From assembly GCA_947172645.1 (NCBI GenBank), contig CAMWBY010000001.1, positions 62,001-126,000 on the forward strand: a DNA stretch of 64,000 bases. Direction: 5' to 3'. Position 1 is the stretch's first letter; every line of letters begins with the position of its first letter. Below the pieces are notes generated by a model. The model saw only the letters and a program-made list of their open reading frames with translations, did not search any database and was not told the origin of the DNA. Of this stretch, positions 16,883 through 26,318 are shown in pieces. This DNA comes from an uncultured Lachnospiraceae bacterium (GTDB lineage Bacteria > Bacillota > Clostridia > Lachnospirales > Lachnospiraceae). The translations under genes were made by a program, and so were the position numbers.

Positions 16883-18454
16883 CTACGCATAATTATCCGG
16901 CAAATCATTCTCAATCAATACTACCTTCTGCTTTTCATCCGGAATCGCATTGACCATCTGGAAAGCTTCCTGCAGCGTATCGACCACAATCATTCTATTC
17001 GATGCAAAGCCGGCCTCCAAAAGTCCGTCCTGAATCGGTTTCGTCTGCTCCTTACCCACTAACACGGCATAGTCGCATTTGTCAGCCGCGTATATCCCTA
17101 CTTCTTTATTCTCGTCATACTGCTTCTCGCCAAGCTCCACCATGCCGGGCGTCATCAGAATGCGCAGTTCTTTGAACATCGCCAGTGTATCCAGTGCCGC
17201 CTCAAACCCGTTCTTATTGGAATTGTAGCTGTCATCCAATAAAATACGGTTTCCCTGCTTAATAAGCTGTAGCCTGTGCTCCACGCTTTCAAGCTGTTTC
17301 ACCGGATAACGAAGCTTCTCCATAGGGATTCCAAGCGTGTTCGCCACGGCAATCGCCCCTGCAATATTCTGCACATTATGGTTACCTACCAGACGCGTAT
17401 GGAACTCATATTCTTCCCCGTCCGCATCCTTCATCTTGAATGTGGAACCTCTGGGAGATACCGCTATGTCATATGCCCGGTAAGTAATGTCTTCCCCCGC
17501 TGTCCCATAGCTTATGGCGTTCCCGATTGTTTTATGTGCCCGAATGTATTCGTTGTCATAGTTTAAAAAAACCTTTCCGCTTTCCGGAACCGCATCCGCC
17601 AACTCAAATTTCGTATTGATAATGTTCTCAATCGAATGGAAACTCTGTAAATGCTGTGGCCCGATAGATGTGATAATACCATAATCGGGATGTACAAGGT
17701 CGCAGATTTCCTTGATGTCTCCCACTTCCCTGGCGCCCATCTCACAGATAAAAATCTCGTGGAAAGGCTTCATCCGCTCCCTGACTGTCCGCACCACACC
17801 CAACGTTGTATTATAGTTGCCCGGCGTGTGCAGCACGTTATACTGACTGGATAATAACGTACTCAGGAAATATTTTACACTGGTCTTACCGTAGCTTCCG
17901 GTCACGCCAATAATCTTCAAATTCGGCATATCCCGCAAAATACGCGACGCATCATTAATATAATGCCTGTCAATACCCTGTTCTATCGGCCTGTTTAACC
18001 AGTTCACCAACAAAATAAGAAAAGGCTGTGAAATACACAATAAGAGTAAAATACACTTACATGCCCTCGCTGCATATGCCCCCGCCAAAAGCGACGCCAG
18101 GATACCCGCTATATAAATAACCGCCGTTGTAATCAGCATACGCTTCACACGCATCGTGTATACAAGCGGTTTCTTAGCCGGGTGGGGCTTATTAACTAAT
18201 ATAGTCATCACATTCATAAAACAAGCGGCGATAAGACATCCCGTGTTTCCGATTAAAACCAACAAAACAGCGACGACGGCATACAGACACTTGCCAAGAA
18301 GCCGCCCTATATTGCTGTGCACCTGCATCCATTCCATGTATTCCCTCGGCTTATAGGAATTCTGTTGGAACATATGCACAATATATATCTCATACCAGAC
18401 AGTTCCCACCAGAAATGTGGCAAACCAAATAATTGTCAAAACAATATACATCAT
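16883..18454 (-). CDS. murF: MurF-type ligase with N-terminal membrane domain
   Basis: A 523-residue protein. Residues 1-155 hold about five hydrophobic segments and no similarity to the usual UDP-MurNAc-binding domain of MurF. From residue 180 on it is a Mur ligase: P-loop GVTGSYGKTSV (183-193), NYNTTLG, EMGAREVGDI, a central GNHNVQNIAGAIA and C-terminal DDSYNSNKNG and LTPGMVELG. It probably joins D-Ala-D-Ala to UDP-MurNAc-tripeptide, as its partner ddl is next door, but substrate binding must differ because the N-terminal domain was replaced. Mobility of the reaction to the membrane face is an inference. It lies 63 bases after the alpha/beta hydrolase gene. Confidence 0.85.
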   Translation of the reverse strand: MMYIVLTIIWFATFLVGTVWYEIYIVHMFQQNSYKPREYMEWMQVHSNIGRLLGKCLYAVVAVLLVLIGNTGCLIAACFMNVMTILVNKPHPAKKPLVYTMRVKRMLITTAVIYIAGILASLLAGAYAARACKCILLLLCISQPFLILLVNWLNRPIEQGIDRHYINDASRILRDMPNLKIIGVTGSYGKTSVKYFLSTLLSSQYNVLHTPGNYNTTLGVVRTVRERMKPFHEIFICEMGAREVGDIKEICDLVHPDYGIITSIGPQHLQSFHSIENIINTKFELADAVPESGKVFLNYDNEYIRAHKTIGNAISYGTAGEDITYRAYDIAVSPRGSTFKMKDADGEEYEFHTRLVGNHNVQNIAGAIAVANTLGIPMEKLRYPVKQLESVEHRLQLIKQGNRILLDDSYNSNKNGFEAALDTLAMFKELRILMTPGMVELGEKQYDENKEVGIYAADKCDYAVLVGKEQTKPIQDGLLEAGFASNRMIVVDTLQEAFQMVNAIPDEKQKVVLIENDLPDNYA

Positions 18455-18517
18455 TATGATTCCCGCCTATCCCCTGTGCAGACAACAATCGTCGCCCAAA
18501 GTTTCTTATTGTTCATT

Positions 18518-19282
18518 TTATGCAAAAAAAGCTGTCAACTCGCCATGCACCTTAGGCGCCTGTTCCGCAAAGGAAAAGTGTCCCGCCCCTTCACAAACCA
18601 CCAGGCCCGCATCGGGAATCAGCTCTTCCATCCGCTTGGCATCAGAAAGCGGCGTGGCCGTATCCAAATCCCCCCAGATTAACAGCGTGGGACATTTCAC
18701 CAAATGCATAAGCGGCTCCAAATCCTCATTAACTACCTTCACAAGCGTAGCGCGCATTGTCGGTGTGGCGCTGTTGTAATCTGCCGAACCCCGTTTACGC
18801 CTCATATCATCCACCGCGTCAGGATACAGGAAATGCAGTATCTTCGTGCTCATCACCGCCCGCCCTATCTTATAACACCGCAAGCTTACTTTCTGCCGGA
18901 AGCTTTTCTTTGGCAAAATACCTGCACTGTCCATCAAAACCGCACGCTCTATGACAAAAGGAAGGTTCTCCCTGGCATTCATCTTAAAGAACACCCGCCC
19001 TCCGAAAGAATGCACCACAATACTTAATTTGCTCAAATTAAAGGATTCAATAAATTTTATGACAAAATTTACATAGTCGTCCACGCACCATGGCTCAGGT
19101 GGTTCCGGTGTTTTACCGAACCCCGGCATATCCAGTGCAATGACCCTGTGATTTTGCGCCAATACTTTCATCACACCCCCATACAGCGTGATATTGGCTC
19201 CCCAGCCATGCAGAAGCAGGATAACCTCCCCCTCTCCTTCATCTATATAGTTCACCGCAATCGAATCAATCTTCTTAACCAC
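18518..19282 (-). CDS. Alpha/beta hydrolase
   Basis: A 254-residue alpha/beta-fold hydrolase. LLLHGWGAN forms the oxyanion region, VVHSFGGR carries the nucleophile Ser, GDLDTATPL the acid and GAGHFSF the histidine. The start codon is GTG at 19282 with GGGA a few bases upstream. It heads a transcript that continues into murF and ddl, so a cell-envelope role is possible, but such hydrolases have very diverse substrates. Confidence 0.85.
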   Translation of the reverse strand: MVKKIDSIAVNYIDEGEGEVILLLHGWGANITLYGGVMKVLAQNHRVIALDMPGFGKTPEPPEPWCVDDYVNFVIKFIESFNLSKLSIVVHSFGGRVFFKMNARENLPFVIERAVLMDSAGILPKKSFRQKVSLRCYKIGRAVMSTKILHFLYPDAVDDMRRKRGSADYNSATPTMRATLVKVVNEDLEPLMHLVKCPTLLIWGDLDTATPLSDAKRMEELIPDAGLVVCEGAGHFSFAEQAPKVHGELTAFFA

Positions 19283-19346
19283 TCGTCCCTACGCACATTC
19301 CTTTCATTGTCAGTATGGATAAACATCAAAACAGGCGCCATGTTTT

Positions 19347-19375
19347 ATCATATACCTATGCCCATGATTTAGCAA
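19347..19375 (-). promoter_or_regulatory. Promoter of hydrolase-murF-ddl operon
   Basis: On the minus strand TTGCTA (19370-19375) and TATGAT (19347-19352) are 17 bases apart, about 65 bases before the GTG start of the hydrolase gene. Confidence 0.55.
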
Positions 19376-19601
19376 TTATGTTTCTGCTTCCCACTGTGCA
19401 AAAAATGCCCAAAGTCTCTGCATTCCATCTTTTCATACCGCCATAAAGCATCCCATTCAGAGTATTGCCAACATTGCCGCTTGTTTGCACGCCATCTGCT
19501 AATCGACACCGCCCTTGTAAAACGTTTATTGTATATTCTACTGTATAGGGTGCCGACACTGCAACCTCTGATGTATCTTTTCCTAAAATAAAAAGACGCC
19601 T

Positions 19602-19700
19602 TTACTCCATATAGTCTTCATAGTCCATTTCACTGGCAAACAACATGTACTCCCCGTCAACATATCCCATATAACCACTTTCTACCGTATAGCCCTTCAT
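19602..19700 (-). CDS. Tyrosine-rich 32-residue microprotein
   Basis: A short frame begins at 19700 with ATG, 6 bases after the strong ribosome binding site AAAGGAGAG. It encodes 32 residues, starting MKGYTVESGYMGYVDGEYM and ending FASEMDYEDYME. Six residues are tyrosine, seven are Asp or Glu, and there are four methionines. There is no signal peptide or membrane segment. It sits alone between the terminator of nifS and the promoter of the hydrolase operon, so it needs its own promoter, which I could not place with confidence. I do not know a function; the composition suggests a small acidic peptide that binds a partner or metal. Confidence 0.7.
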   Translation of the reverse strand: MKGYTVESGYMGYVDGEYMLFASEMDYEDYME

Positions 19701-19753
19701 AATCAACTCTCCTTTACCAGAATTTATACGAACCTCTGTTCTGATATAAGGAT

Positions 19754-19786
19754 ACAAAAAATAGAGTCCAATATTCTGGACTCTAT
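19754..19786 (-). terminator. Terminator after nifS
   Basis: ATAGAGTCCA and TGGACTCTAT form a perfect 10-bp stem with a 6-base loop (19761-19786), followed on the minus strand by a T run. The stem starts inside the last codon region of nifS. Confidence 0.85.
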
Positions 19787-20922
19787 GATTGTTTTACAAT
19801 TTTTTCAACGATGCGTACCAATTCTTTCGCCACAATGTCCATTTCTTCCATTGTATTATCCTCGCCAAGCGTCATCCGCAGAGAACCTCGGGCAAGTTCC
19901 GGTGACAGTCCAATGGCAAGAAGAACATGGGAAGGGTCAATAGACCCGGATGTACACGCTGAACCGCTGGAAGCGCAGATTCCCTTCATATCCAACATAA
20001 TCAGCATAGACTCGCCTTCCACTCCCGGAAAGCTGAAATTCACGTTCCCGGGCAGTCGCATACTGCGATGTCCATTGAGTTTAACCTGGGGGATTTCCTG
20101 TTCGATGCGGGAAATCAGATAATCCCGCAGCCTGGTTACATACTCCGCCTTCTCCTCCATCATCCTCATGGCCCGGTTCGCCGCAGCCTCAAATCCCACG
20201 ATGCCGGGAACATTCTCCGTCCCCGCACGCCTGCCTCTCTCCTGCCGCCCGCCGTGGATAAAGGAACGAAGTCTTACATTCTTACTAATATACAGAAATC
20301 CGACTCCTTTCGGGCCGCCTAGCTTATGTCCACTGGCAGAAAGCATGTCTATATGGCAGTCCGCCACATCAATGGGAATCTGCCCATACGCCTGCACCGC
20401 GTCGGTGTGGAATAGAATATCATGTTCCGCCGCAATTTCGCCTATCTCTTTTATCGGCTGCAACGTCCCAATCTCATTGTTGGCATACATGACGGAAACC
20501 AGTATTGTATCCGGGCGAATGGACCGCTTAAGCTGCTCCACATCCACCATGCCGTCTTCGTCCACATCCAGATAAGTGACTTCCGCTCCCTGCTTCTCCA
20601 GATACTCGCATGTATGCAGGACGGCATGGTGCTCAATCTTGGATGTGATGATGTGTTTTCCTTTATCCCGAAACGTATCGTACGCCGCTTTCAACGCCCA
20701 GTTGTCAGACTCTGTCCCGCCTGCCGTAAAATAAATTTCGTTAGGTTCTGCACCTAAAGACTGAGCAATCGTCTGCTTCGCCCGGATGACAGCCTTCTTA
20801 CTGGCACTGCCCAGGCCATAGATACTTCCTGCATTGCCGTAATATTCCGTAAAATAAGGCAGCATAGCCTCCACTGCTTCCGGCGCCGTCCTGGTTGTCG
20901 CCGCATGGTCTAAATAAATCAT
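19783..20922 (-). CDS. Cysteine desulfurase (NifS/IscS family)
   Basis: A 379-residue PLP enzyme that removes sulfur from cysteine for Fe-S clusters, thiolated tRNA or other uses. YLDHAATTRT opens the protein, SASGHKLGGPKG holds the PLP lysine, and SSGSACTSGSIDPSHV carries the sulfur-accepting cysteine in the long flexible loop of group I enzymes. A downstream thiI is not present in this window, and neither is an iscU scaffold. It follows mfd by 64 bases and ends in a clear terminator. Confidence 0.93.
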   Translation of the reverse strand: MIYLDHAATTRTAPEAVEAMLPYFTEYYGNAGSIYGLGSASKKAVIRAKQTIAQSLGAEPNEIYFTAGGTESDNWALKAAYDTFRDKGKHIITSKIEHHAVLHTCEYLEKQGAEVTYLDVDEDGMVDVEQLKRSIRPDTILVSVMYANNEIGTLQPIKEIGEIAAEHDILFHTDAVQAYGQIPIDVADCHIDMLSASGHKLGGPKGVGFLYISKNVRLRSFIHGGRQERGRRAGTENVPGIVGFEAAANRAMRMMEEKAEYVTRLRDYLISRIEQEIPQVKLNGHRSMRLPGNVNFSFPGVEGESMLIMLDMKGICASSGSACTSGSIDPSHVLLAIGLSPELARGSLRMTLGEDNTMEEMDIVAKELVRIVEKIVKQS

Positions 20923-20986
20923 TCGAATCCCCCGTTCCCGCTTCGCTTACAAACTAAGACACGGCACACACTTCCATATAAGAGTG

Positions 20987-23900
20987 TTATGCCAACAACA
21001 GTTCACCCATGTCGAGAAGCGCCGCCTCCGTCAAGGCAAGAAGTAATTCTTCATCTTTCTCTATGACACCGCATTTCTTATACCGCAGACGGAACGTGGG
21101 CGTTCCTTTCGGGTCGAAAGTCATCCTGCCTTCATAAGCCTGCAGCAGCCGGGGAATATTTTCCACCCGAATGGGCGCATCCGTCCTGAGTAAAAAGCGG
21201 ATTGTCTCATCTTTCCCCTTCACCTCCGGCATATAGAGCTTGTGCGCGTGGGAGCGGATTAAAGCTATCCGCAGAAGATTCTGGGCCGACTTAGGTATGT
21301 CCCCGAAACGGTCCAGAAGTTCCTCCCGCATGTCCTCGCATTCCCTCTCGTTCTCTATCCCCGCAATGCGCTTGTAAATATCCAGCTTCTGCACTTCATT
21401 TACGATATAGGACGGCGGGATATAGGCATCCGCTTCCAGGTCAATGGTCGTATTGAAATCTTCAATGGTAGAAATACCCTTCAGGCTCTTTACCGCTTCA
21501 TTGAGCATCTTACAGTACAAGTCGTATCCTACCGCCTGCATATGCCCGTGCTGTCTGGCTCCCAACAGATTACCCGCGCCCCGGATTTCCAAATCCCGCA
21601 TAGCAATCTTAAACCCGCTTCCCAAATCGGTAAACTCTTTAATCGCCTCCAGACGTTTCTCCGCCACCTCTTTGAGCATTTTATCCCGCTTGTACATTAA
21701 AAATGCATATGCCGTCCGGTTGGAACGCCCCACCCGCCCTCTGAGCTGATAGAGCTGCGACAGTCCCATCTGGTCGGAATCATGTATAATCATCGTATTC
21801 ACGTTGGAGATATCAAGGCCGGTCTCGATAATCGTGGTGGAAACAAGCACGTCAATCTCACCGTCGATAAAGTCGTACATAATCCTCTCCAGCTCGTGTT
21901 CTTTCATCTGTCCATGGGCAAAAGCCACATTCGCTTCCGGAACAAGCTTCTGGATGGCCGCGGCAATATCTGCAATGTTGTTGACCCTGTTATATACGTA
22001 GTACACCTGTCCTTCCCTGGCAAGTTCCCTGGCAATCGCCTCCCGCACAAGCTCTTCATTATATTCACATACGAAAGTCTGGATAGGCTGTCTGTCGCCC
22101 GGCGCCTCCTCCAGCACACTCATATCCCGTATGCCGATAAGGCTCATATGGAGCGTCCGTGGAATCGGCGTCGCCGTCAGCGTCAACACGTCCACATTTT
22201 CTTTCATCTTCTTAATCTTTTCTTTGTGCGCCACACCGAAACGCTGTTCCTCATCGATAATTAAAAGTCCCAGGTCCTTGTACTGCACGTCCGCCGAGAG
22301 AACCCTGTGAGTACCGATGACAATGTCCACCAGGCCTTTCTTTAAATCTGTCACCGTCGTTTTCTGTTCCGCCGCCGTGCGGAATCTGGACAAAAGGTCA
22401 ATACGCACCGGAAAATCTTTCATCCTCTGGACAAAAGTATTGTAATGCTGCTGCGCCAGAATAGTGGTGGGCACAAGATATACCACCTGTTTCCCTTCCT
22501 GCACCGCCTTAAAGGCCGCCCGGATGGCAATCTCTGTCTTGCCGTATCCCACGTCGCCGCAAATCAGACGGTCCATAATCTTGCTGCTCTCCATGTCCTC
22601 TTTTGTGGCGGCAATGGCGCTTATCTGGTCCTCCGTCTCCTCGAAAGGGAACATTTCTTCAAATTCCCGCTGCCAGACAGTATCCGCGCCGTACTGGAAT
22701 CCCTGGCTCTGCTGCCTGAGCGCATAAAGCTCCACCAGGTCCTGTGCCACTTCATCCACCGCGGTGCGCACCCTGGATTTCGTCTTATTCCACTCCTGAG
22801 TTCCCAGCTTATTGAGTTTGGGCTTACTTCCCGACTCCGCGGAAGCATACTTTTGTATCACGTCAAGTCCCGTGGCAAGCACATAGAGAACACCGCCGTC
22901 CCGGTAAGAAATTTTCATATAGTCCTTGACAATCTTGTCTACTTCCACTTTCTCGATGCCCTGATATATCCCAAGTCCATGACTTTCATGTACTACATAG
23001 TCTCCCACTTTCAGTTCATTAAAATCGTTGATTTTCTGGCCCTGGTAAATTTTTTTCTTCTTCTTTTTCTTCTTCTCCGCCCCGAAAATGTCACTCTCTG
23101 AAATGACAATAAACTTAAGAAGCGGATATTCGAATCCTTTCAGCACCCTGCCATAGTAGGTCATGACCTCGCCCGGCTGCACTTCCCGCATAGGGTCTTC
23201 ACTGTAAAAAGCGCTCACGTCCTGCTCTCTTAAATCTTCCGCCAGACGTTTCGCCCTTGTCCTGGAACCGGAAAGCAATAAAACGCGGTAACCCCTTTTC
23301 TTATAACTGCCCAAATCCCTGACGAGCGCTTCAAAGCTATTATTATAGGAAGACAGGCTCCTTGTCTGGATATCAAATTTCCTGTCCGCCTTAAAGAGCG
23401 GATTCTTTCCATCCATCATAGAAAGAGATACGACTCTTCCTTTAGCAATACGCGCCCCAGTCTCCTCCGCACTGTAAAGTATATCCATCTGCCCCGGCAG
23501 AATGTATCCCTTCTGTGCGCGGTGAATCATGCTCTCCCGAAATTCCAGTTCCACCACCGCCGCATGTTCCTTCACACGCAGCGGTTCCTCTATGAATATG
23601 CAGCTTTTGCCCTGGCCTGCGGAACGCCTCGACATATCCTCCATACAGTCCAGAAAAGTGGATAATTCCGGGTAAAAATACCTCACATAGCTCTCCAGGT
23701 TCACGGCATTGCGAGACAGTCCGAGTTCTAGTAGCTGCTCCGTCAGCTCCCTCACCTGTGTCTCAATCCGGTGGGCCTCCTCCGTTTTCATCTCTTTCCT
23801 GAGCGTCGCCGCGTATTCTTCACATTCATTCTGAATCTTATCCAAACCTGCTCTCAATTCACCATCCGACAAAATTAGTTCTGTTGCGGGATAGATTGTA

Positions 23901-24553
23901 ACGGACTCCAATTTTTCTATGGACCGTTGGCTTAAGATATCAAAACTGCGGATTGACTCGATGTCCTCTCCCCACAGTTCAATTCGGTATGGGTTTTCTT
24001 CCGTCAAATCAAAAATATCAATGATGTCACCGCGGATGCTGAACTGGCCGGGCGCTTCGACTTGATAATTTTTCTCATATCCAAGTTCCACCAAACGTAC
24101 TGCCAGTTCATTTTCATCTACACTGACTTGTTTACCCAACCGAATCACATGCTGCTGCCATACGCCAATGGGTATCTGCGGCGTCATCAGGGCGTCATAG
24201 GTTGTGATAACCGTCACAGGCTTTCCTTCCATCAGCCTGCGCAGACACCGAATCCGCTCCATCGTCAATTGATTGCCATGTATATCCGCCTGGAAAAAAA
24301 TCAAGTCTTTCGCCGGATACAGCATCACATTTCTGTCATAAAACTTATAATCTTCATACAGTTCCTTAGCCCGGAGGTCGTTGAACGTCACAATCATCTT
24401 ATAGCGGAAGCCTTCTCCAAGCCCGTATATCATATGAAGCTTCTGCGAATCCACACATCCGCTCAGCGCTATGGAAGCCTGCTTTTTTGCAAGCATTTTC
24501 TTGATTTCTTCATATTCTCCCAGTTCTTCCAAGGGAGCAAGTAAAGCCCTCAC
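20987..24553 (-). CDS. mfd: Transcription-repair coupling factor Mfd
   Basis: An 1188-residue DNA translocase that removes stalled RNA polymerase and recruits UvrA. In order it has the UvrB-like N-terminal modules, the RNA polymerase interacting domain (GDYVVHESHGLGIYQG), the RecG-like translocase with Walker A GDVGYGKTE, DEEQ box, TATPIPRTL and QLRGRVGRS motifs, and the C-terminal TRCF domain. An eight-lysine tract (about residue 500) precedes the RNA polymerase interacting domain, in the linker. The start at 24553 is only 3 bases after pth, so translation is probably coupled. It is regulated with pth and nifS from the promoter upstream of pth. Confidence 0.95.
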   Translation of the reverse strand: MRALLAPLEELGEYEEIKKMLAKKQASIALSGCVDSQKLHMIYGLGEGFRYKMIVTFNDLRAKELYEDYKFYDRNVMLYPAKDLIFFQADIHGNQLTMERIRCLRRLMEGKPVTVITTYDALMTPQIPIGVWQQHVIRLGKQVSVDENELAVRLVELGYEKNYQVEAPGQFSIRGDIIDIFDLTEENPYRIELWGEDIESIRSFDILSQRSIEKLESVTIYPATELILSDGELRAGLDKIQNECEEYAATLRKEMKTEEAHRIETQVRELTEQLLELGLSRNAVNLESYVRYFYPELSTFLDCMEDMSRRSAGQGKSCIFIEEPLRVKEHAAVVELEFRESMIHRAQKGYILPGQMDILYSAEETGARIAKGRVVSLSMMDGKNPLFKADRKFDIQTRSLSSYNNSFEALVRDLGSYKKRGYRVLLLSGSRTRAKRLAEDLREQDVSAFYSEDPMREVQPGEVMTYYGRVLKGFEYPLLKFIVISESDIFGAEKKKKKKKKIYQGQKINDFNELKVGDYVVHESHGLGIYQGIEKVEVDKIVKDYMKISYRDGGVLYVLATGLDVIQKYASAESGSKPKLNKLGTQEWNKTKSRVRTAVDEVAQDLVELYALRQQSQGFQYGADTVWQREFEEMFPFEETEDQISAIAATKEDMESSKIMDRLICGDVGYGKTEIAIRAAFKAVQEGKQVVYLVPTTILAQQHYNTFVQRMKDFPVRIDLLSRFRTAAEQKTTVTDLKKGLVDIVIGTHRVLSADVQYKDLGLLIIDEEQRFGVAHKEKIKKMKENVDVLTLTATPIPRTLHMSLIGIRDMSVLEEAPGDRQPIQTFVCEYNEELVREAIARELAREGQVYYVYNRVNNIADIAAAIQKLVPEANVAFAHGQMKEHELERIMYDFIDGEIDVLVSTTIIETGLDISNVNTMIIHDSDQMGLSQLYQLRGRVGRSNRTAYAFLMYKRDKMLKEVAEKRLEAIKEFTDLGSGFKIAMRDLEIRGAGNLLGARQHGHMQAVGYDLYCKMLNEAVKSLKGISTIEDFNTTIDLEADAYIPPSYIVNEVQKLDIYKRIAGIENERECEDMREELLDRFGDIPKSAQNLLRIALIRSHAHKLYMPEVKGKDETIRFLLRTDAPIRVENIPRLLQAYEGRMTFDPKGTPTFRLRYKKCGVIEKDEELLLALTEAALLDMGELLLA

Positions 24554-24556
24554 ATT

Positions 24557-25132
24557 TTACCTCCACTGTTTCTTATTATATTCGTTCATCGCCGCGTCTG
24601 CGCCCTCTGCAATCATTAACTCCGTCGCCTCCGCCGCGCGCCGCACGCTCTCGTCTATCGTCTCCCGCTCTTCTTTCGAGAAATGTCCAAGGACATAATC
24701 CACCAAATCATATCCTTCCGGTTTCTCTCCCACGCCCATCCGAATCCGCCTAAATCTGTCATGGCCCAGATGCAAAATAATATTCTTTAGTCCGTTATGG
24801 CCGCCTGCACTGCCCTTCTTCCGGATACGTATCTGCCCCACATCCAGGCTGATATCGTCCGAAATCACAATCAGTTCGCTCTCTTCATCTATCTTATAAA
24901 AGTCTATGACTTCCCTGACGCTTTCACCACTCAAATTCATATAAGTCTGAGGTTTCACCAGTACCGCTTTCTGTCCTCCCACAAACCCTTTTCCAATTAA
25001 CGCCTTATGCTTCTTCTCCCCTACTGTAATATGATTTTTCGCAGCAATCTCATCAATCACGTCAAAACCGATATTGTGTCTTGTATTCCGGTACTGTCTG
25101 TCCGGATTCCCCAATCCTACGATGATATACAT
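24557..25132 (-). CDS. pth: Peptidyl-tRNA hydrolase
   Basis: A 191-residue cytosolic enzyme that recycles peptidyl-tRNA. VGLGNPDRQYRNTRHNIGFDVID contains the catalytic histidine, with KPQTYMNLSG and ISDDISLDVG as further family signatures. GGAGGG precedes the ATG. The pairing pth-mfd is conserved in Firmicutes. Length is normal for the family. Confidence 0.95.
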   Translation of the reverse strand: MYIIVGLGNPDRQYRNTRHNIGFDVIDEIAAKNHITVGEKKHKALIGKGFVGGQKAVLVKPQTYMNLSGESVREVIDFYKIDEESELIVISDDISLDVGQIRIRKKGSAGGHNGLKNIILHLGHDRFRRIRMGVGEKPEGYDLVDYVLGHFSKEERETIDESVRRAAEATELMIAEGADAAMNEYNKKQWR

Positions 25133-25187
25133 AAATCCCTCCGTCCATCTGCCTGGCAGGCTCGCAAATTGATATCGACTGTTTCTT

Positions 25188-25216
25188 ATTCTATCAATAT
25201 TTTCACATTCCTACAA
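25188..25216 (-). promoter_or_regulatory. Promoter of pth-mfd-nifS
   Basis: On the minus strand TTGTAG (25211-25216) and TAGAAT (25188-25193) are 17 bases apart. The -10 element is good and the -35 element is weak. It lies about 55 bases before pth. Confidence 0.45.
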
Positions 25217-25241
25217 GAAATCTTTTCGGGAATTTATATCA

Positions 25242-26219
25242 TCATTCCCTATTCCAATACCGCCTGATTTGTTCTTCCGTCAATGAATCCGCAAATTCTT
25301 TCTTCAATTGCAGGAAGTACCCCAAATCCATCAGAATGCCGTACAGTACCGCACGTTCTTCAAATTCCGCCCTCGTAACCGGAAGCCTGGATTCTTTCAT
25401 CAGCCGGAGCGCTTCCTCCAACCTGGCAAGCAAATCCCTGGCATTATTTGACTCCCCAAAAGTAACGGCAATCCCATAGAATAATTCCGCCACCTGCTCC
25501 GTCTGAGGCAGGACAGTGCGGATACTCATTATCTTCTTATAAATATCGCGCAGGACGACCGTTTGCTGCTCTCTCATGTTGATATATGCAATAAAATATT
25601 TTGACTCCTGGAACAAAGTATTGTTCATATAAGCGAAAGCCTGTTTCTCACAGACAGCGATATCCGTTTTTAGTTTTTCAAAACAATCTCCCGTATAATC
25701 CGAACGGTCTTCTTTCCTGATATATTCCGACATCCGCAAAAGCACAGTCCGCATATCCTCTTCCAACGTATGCTGCATAGCGCGGATTTCCTTTCCCTTT
25801 CCGGGCATATAAAGGTTAAAAAGCGTGCCAATCCCTGCCCCGATGAAAAGAATAAGCGCCTCGTTTCCGATAAACGGAAGGGACATATCTTTTTCCAAAA
25901 GGTAATGTGTGGCTAACACTGCATTGATGGAAACCGCGTCTCCAAGATGTAACGGAATACAACTCGCGATGAAAAGAAACAAAAAAATACCGTAAGAAAA
26001 GACATGATATCCTGCAAACTGAAAGATAACATAGGAAAGAACTGTCGCCAACAGGAAAGCGCACAGTCTTTTTGCAGAAATAACAATCGTCTCCCGGGAT
26101 GTATCCTGTATTGTCAAAAGCGTAATAATTCCCGCCGACGTGCTGTAAGAAAGCCCCAATACATCGGCAAGAAAAATAGCAGCCACACTCCCTATTGCAA
26201 TTTTGGTCAGTTTCAGCAT
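25242..26219 (-). CDS. Aromatic acid exporter family protein
   Basis: A 325-residue membrane protein. The first 140 residues hold about five hydrophobic segments with the pattern of the ArAE_1 (DUF939) family, including SAGIITLLTIQDTSRE and ISAKRLCAFLLATVLSY. A charged cytosolic helical domain follows, with ELFYGIAV and the C-terminal YFLQLKKEFADSL. The ATG at 26219 has AAAGG 8 bases upstream and begins right at the first membrane segment. The transported compound is unknown. It is monocistronic, downstream of the spoVG terminator. Confidence 0.82.
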   Translation of the reverse strand: MLKLTKIAIGSVAAIFLADVLGLSYSTSAGIITLLTIQDTSRETIVISAKRLCAFLLATVLSYVIFQFAGYHVFSYGIFLFLFIASCIPLHLGDAVSINAVLATHYLLEKDMSLPFIGNEALILFIGAGIGTLFNLYMPGKGKEIRAMQHTLEEDMRTVLLRMSEYIRKEDRSDYTGDCFEKLKTDIAVCEKQAFAYMNNTLFQESKYFIAYINMREQQTVVLRDIYKKIMSIRTVLPQTEQVAELFYGIAVTFGESNNARDLLARLEEALRLMKESRLPVTRAEFEERAVLYGILMDLGYFLQLKKEFADSLTEEQIRRYWNRE

Positions 26220-26271
26220 AACATCTGCCTTTCTTTCATCTTGTATTTTACCAGAAACTTCATAATCCAAA

Positions 26272-26298
26272 GAAAAGGACGCTTACCGCGTCCTTTTC
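26272..26298 (-). terminator. Terminator after spoVG
   Basis: GAAAAGGACGC and GCGTCCTTTTC form an 11-bp stem around a 5-base loop. A T-rich stretch follows on the minus strand. Confidence 0.75.
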
Positions 26299-26318
26299 TT
26301 CTTTCACTATGCACTTGT

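Noticed and set aside
19356..19559. A 67-codon frame on the minus strand with GTG start and AGAGG upstream
   Set aside because: It overlaps the promoter of the hydrolase operon and has no compositional support. A real gene cannot be excluded but I do not claim it.
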